A stretch of DNA of 8,967 bases from assembly GCA_034667645.1 (NCBI GenBank), contig JAXDQV010000184.1, positions 1-8,967 on the forward strand, read 5' to 3'. Source of the stretch: JAJPJG01 sp034667645 (GTDB lineage Bacteria > Verrucomicrobiota > Verrucomicrobiia > Chthoniobacterales > Chthoniobacteraceae). Position numbers and translations under genes: made by a program. Below, one piece after another: positions 6,994 to 8,967 of the stretch (position 1 is its first letter; the number at the start of each line of letters is the position of its first letter). The notes beneath the pieces were generated by a model, which was given only the letters and a program-made list of their open reading frames with translations, was not told the origin of the DNA and did not search any database.

Positions 6994-7872
6994 TCATCCG
7001 ATCCTCAAAACGAGCCGCACGTAAAAAAACAACAGAGGCGCGGTGAACAAAAGACTGTCGATCAAATCGAGCGCGCCGCCGATCCCCGGCAACATCTTGC
7101 CCGAGTCTTTAACGTCGCAGCTCCGCTTGATGATCGACTCAGCCAGATCGCCGATGATCGCCGCGAACCCGAGCAAAAGCCCGAGGGCGAGCGCGTGCTG
7201 CCATGTGAGCAAATCGAGCGCGTGCGGCATCAGCTTCCACGCGCCGAAACTGCCGAGCACGGAAAACCCGAGCGCGCCAAAGAATCCCTCCCAGGTTTTC
7301 TTCGGCGAGATGTGCGGGATGAGCGGATGCTTGCCGATCAGGGAGCCGGTGAGATACGCGCCCATGTCGCTGAATTTCGTGATCACGATCAAGTAGAGCA
7401 CGTAAAAATGTCCCGTGACGTGCCCGTTTTGCTGCGGAAAAACATAGACGATCTTCGTGATGAAATTGAAAAGCCACAGCACGTAGAGAAAGCCGAAAGT
7501 CGTGTAAGCCATCGCCTCCAGCGGCGAGTAATGGCGCGTGCGCTCGAACATCTGCCGCGCGAAAACGATCAGCAGAAAAAACAGCAGCACCGACACCTCA
7601 TAGTCATACGATTCGCCCGGCCCGACCTTTTTAAAATAGTAAAAACTGCCGCCGATGAAGAGCAGGCCGCAGATCATCGCGAGGATTTTGAAATTCGGCA
7701 GCTTCTTGTGATCGAGCATCCCGTAAAACTCCCACAGCGCGAGCAGGCCCAGGCTGCTGATCAGCAGGAAAAACCCGATCTCGAATCCCGAAAAGATGAT
7801 CCAGAGCGCCACGCTCCAGAGCACCAGCGAGCTTCCCAGTCTCGAAAGAAAAATGGCTCGGGCGCTCGGCAT
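6994..7872 (-). CDS. cdsA: Phosphatidate cytidylyltransferase (CDP-diacylglycerol synthase)
   Basis: This integral membrane enzyme makes CDP-diacylglycerol from CTP and phosphatidic acid, the branch-point precursor of bacterial phospholipids. The 292 residues are very hydrophobic, with about eight membrane segments (for example 14-50, 62-80, 92-106, 122-144, 155-167, 196-212, 226-242 and 272-290). Family motifs are DMGAYLTG (169-176), SPKKTWEG (189-196), and a C-terminal signature from Ser246 to Asp272 with KR (249-250) and the KD pair (255-256). Within that signature, the usual His of GHGG is Ile264 and the usual Arg of the DRxD segment is Leu270. The acidic residues Asp269 and Asp272 are kept. 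The gene is first in the minus-strand run; uppS, its frequent neighbour elsewhere, is not adjacent. The stop is 118 bases before dxr. The ATG at 7870-7872 gives an N terminus of normal length. Confidence 0.94.
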   Translation of the reverse strand: MPSARAIFLSRLGSSLVLWSVALWIIFSGFEIGFFLLISSLGLLALWEFYGMLDHKKLPNFKILAMICGLLFIGGSFYYFKKVGPGESYDYEVSVLLFFLLIVFARQMFERTRHYSPLEAMAYTTFGFLYVLWLFNFITKIVYVFPQQNGHVTGHFYVLYLIVITKFSDMGAYLTGSLIGKHPLIPHISPKKTWEGFFGALGFSVLGSFGAWKLMPHALDLLTWQHALALGLLLGFAAIIGDLAESIIKRSCDVKDSGKMLPGIGGALDLIDSLLFTAPLLFFYVRLVLRIG

Positions 7873-7935
7873 GGGTTTGACGGAGAGAAACAGACAACTT
7901 CCGAGTAAGGCAAGCTTTTGGGGCTCGATTTTCTT

Positions 7936-7962
7936 GCATGAGATTTTTCAAATCTCGCATGC
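7936..7962. repeat. Inverted repeat, 11-bp stem with 2-base bulge
   Basis: GCAT (7936-7939) pairs with ATGC (7959-7962), and GAGATTT (7940-7946) pairs with AAATCTC (7950-7956). The loop is 3 bases (7947-7949), and there is a GC bulge at 7957-7958. It sits 63 bases upstream of the cdsA start on the minus side and about 180 bases upstream of the surface-protein start on the plus side. It could be an operator palindrome or an RNA hairpin. There is no adjacent T-run as expected for a terminator. Confidence 0.55.
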
Positions 7963-8027
7963 GCAATTCGGTGCTCCCACGTGTTGGCGGCGCGCCTTCA
8001 ACGGTTGATTCGTTAACCTTCTTCGGG

Positions 8028-8070
8028 CCTCTCCTTTCCAAAGTGCTGCGCTCACTTTGGGAACGAGAGG
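8028..8070. repeat. Long near-perfect inverted repeat in the divergent intergenic region
   Basis: Bases 8028-8045 pair with 8053-8070 around a 7-base loop (8046-8052). Over 18 positions there are 16 Watson-Crick pairs, one G-T pair (8037 with 8061) and one C-C mismatch (8034 with 8064). The inner 8 bp, CCAAAGTG/CACTTTGG, are perfect. It lies between the divergent cdsA operon and the secreted-protein gene, in a 272-base stretch (7873-8144) without a convincing gene. It resembles a REP-type palindromic unit or a strong RNA hairpin. There is no T-run on either side, which argues against a simple intrinsic terminator. The rest of the stretch shows no clear promoter. Confidence 0.7.
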
Positions 8071-8144
8071 TAAATCAAAGAACTCGGTGGCAAAGGCAAG
8101 AACTCCCGCTTGCTTCGATTCAGGATCCGGCTACAACGCACCGC

Positions 8145-8967
8145 GTGCGGTTCAGTCTTCTTTTACCACGGATTTTCTTTACCCTGATTGTGCTCGCGCC
8201 GGCGCTCCACGCCGATGTTCCGAGCGGGCAATACACAATCCTGCTGAGCTCAAGCGGAAGCCCTCGATGCGACGCCGGTAGCGGCACGCTCACCGTTGCT
8301 GCGGACGGGTCGGCTCGCGTCGTGCTTTCTTCAGCGGAGGGGAAAACTTTCTCTGGCTCTGGACATCTCAACGACGATGGCGCCCTTGCGATTGTGGCTA
8401 AAAGCGGCCGCGAGACAATTTCCGGCCAGCTTGTTTTCGCGGACATGCTCGATGCAGATTGCACTGGCACGCTGACTCGCAGCCGCGCGACAAGCTCCTC
8501 CGAGTTGCAGTTGATAGGGTCGCGTTTCGTGCCTCGCGTTCCATACTCGCTGATGTGGCCAGCGAGGATAATATCTCGGTGACACTATTGCTCGTCGGGA
8601 TGCAGCAAACCGTGGCCGCCAAATTGGACAGCATCGCTGCTCCGAACGTCTTTTTCGTGCTGATTCCGAGTTTTGGCGCGTGCAAAACTTCATTCTGCCT
8701 GAATGCCAAAACTGGCCGCGTCTTCAGCGCGCCGCATCAGCCGGCAGGCGCGCTCGCGAGCATCAAACTGCGCGGTGTGGTTTTCCAAAAGCAGAACTTG
8801 GTCGCGGGTCTGACGGACGCGGGTGGGCTGGTTGTCATTCAGCCATCTTCGACAGCGACCGGAACCACTGGCGTGATCACCACCGGCGCGGGCACGCTCG
8901 TTTTGAATGGCTCCAATACGAACACCGGCACGCTGACAGTGATCGGCTCGAACGTCATTACCTCAAC
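8145..8967 (+). pseudogene. Secreted beta-strand-repeat surface protein, frame broken near 8535-8546, 3' end beyond window
   Basis: From a GTG at 8145 the product begins with a clear signal peptide: VRF, a hydrophobic core, and a cut after ALHA at residue 23. A beta-rich domain follows, with SGQYTILLSSSG (27-38), GSGTLTVAADGSARVVL (45-61), GQLVFADMLDADCTGTLT (94-111) and ELQLIGSRFVP (120-130). That frame then gives unconvincing residues and stops at 8580-8582. Another frame picks up at about 8543 with ILADVASEDNISVTLLLVG. It continues with CLNAKTGRVFSAP and GVVFQKQNLVAGL (from 8774), and ends with TGAGTLVLNGSNTNTGTLTV, which resembles the autotransporter-associated beta-strand repeat. It stays open to the right edge (about 140 codons). 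One extra base between about 8535 and 8546 would join the halves. It is therefore a frameshifted pseudogene or contains a sequencing or assembly error. An ATG at 7938 in the first frame exists, but it would bury the signal peptide and translate the palindromes. Binding partner and role are unknown. Confidence 0.75.

Noticed and set aside
8078..8105. Direct repeat AAGAACTC (8078-8085 and 8098-8105)
   Set aside because: It is two copies of an 8-mer 20 bases apart with no further symmetry; too weak to call an operator.
7938..8144. N-terminal extension of the surface protein from the ATG at 7938
   Set aside because: The 69 extra residues have no pattern, are translated from two palindromes, and would bury the signal peptide. 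The GTG at 8145 fits better.
8090..8150. tRNA-like stretch (GATTCAGGATCC resembling a T-loop)
   Set aside because: No cloverleaf, anticodon stem or matching acceptor arms could be formed around it.

Overview
This window is chromosomal DNA from a GC-rich bacterium, most likely a member of the Verrucomicrobiota (inference). Three things point there. IspG is the long form with a large internal domain. CdsA carries a non-canonical signature. At the right edge is a secreted protein with a GVVFQKQN block and a following autotransporter-type beta-strand repeat, a style I associate with Verrucomicrobiota surface proteins. Almost no start codon has a convincing Shine-Dalgarno sequence. A whole-genome or marker-gene placement would be needed to confirm the lineage.

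Layout, left to right. Positions 1-1312 (minus strand) hold a two-gene unit: an exported, methionine-rich DUF6263-like protein (350-1312), followed 5 bases later by the start of a short-chain dehydrogenase that runs off the left edge (1-344). Divergent to these is a small exported protein with a LolA/DUF6503-like look (1395-2090). It converges on the main operon across a 26-base gap.

Positions 2117-7872 (minus strand, so read right to left) hold cdsA - dxr - rseP - ispG. The same order is known from other bacterial phyla, usually with uppS upstream; uppS is not next to cdsA here. The set joins phospholipid precursor synthesis (CDP-diacylglycerol), the second and penultimate steps of the MEP isoprenoid pathway (Dxr and IspG), and an intramembrane site-2 protease with three PDZ repeats. 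rseP and ispG overlap in an ATGA, which suggests translational coupling. The cdsA-dxr spacer holds a short tandem repeat and mutually exclusive hairpins.

Positions 7873-8144 are a non-coding divergent region with two strong inverted repeats. One is an 18-position stem at 8028-8070. Positions 8145-8967 (plus strand) encode a secreted beta-rich surface protein whose reading frame is broken near 8535-8546. The N-terminal half is in one frame, and the continuation is in another frame that stays open to the right edge. This is either a pseudogene or a one-base sequence error.

I found no clear new defence, mobile or CRISPR system. The best leads are the frameshifted surface protein, the palindromic intergenic elements, and the three-PDZ RseP.
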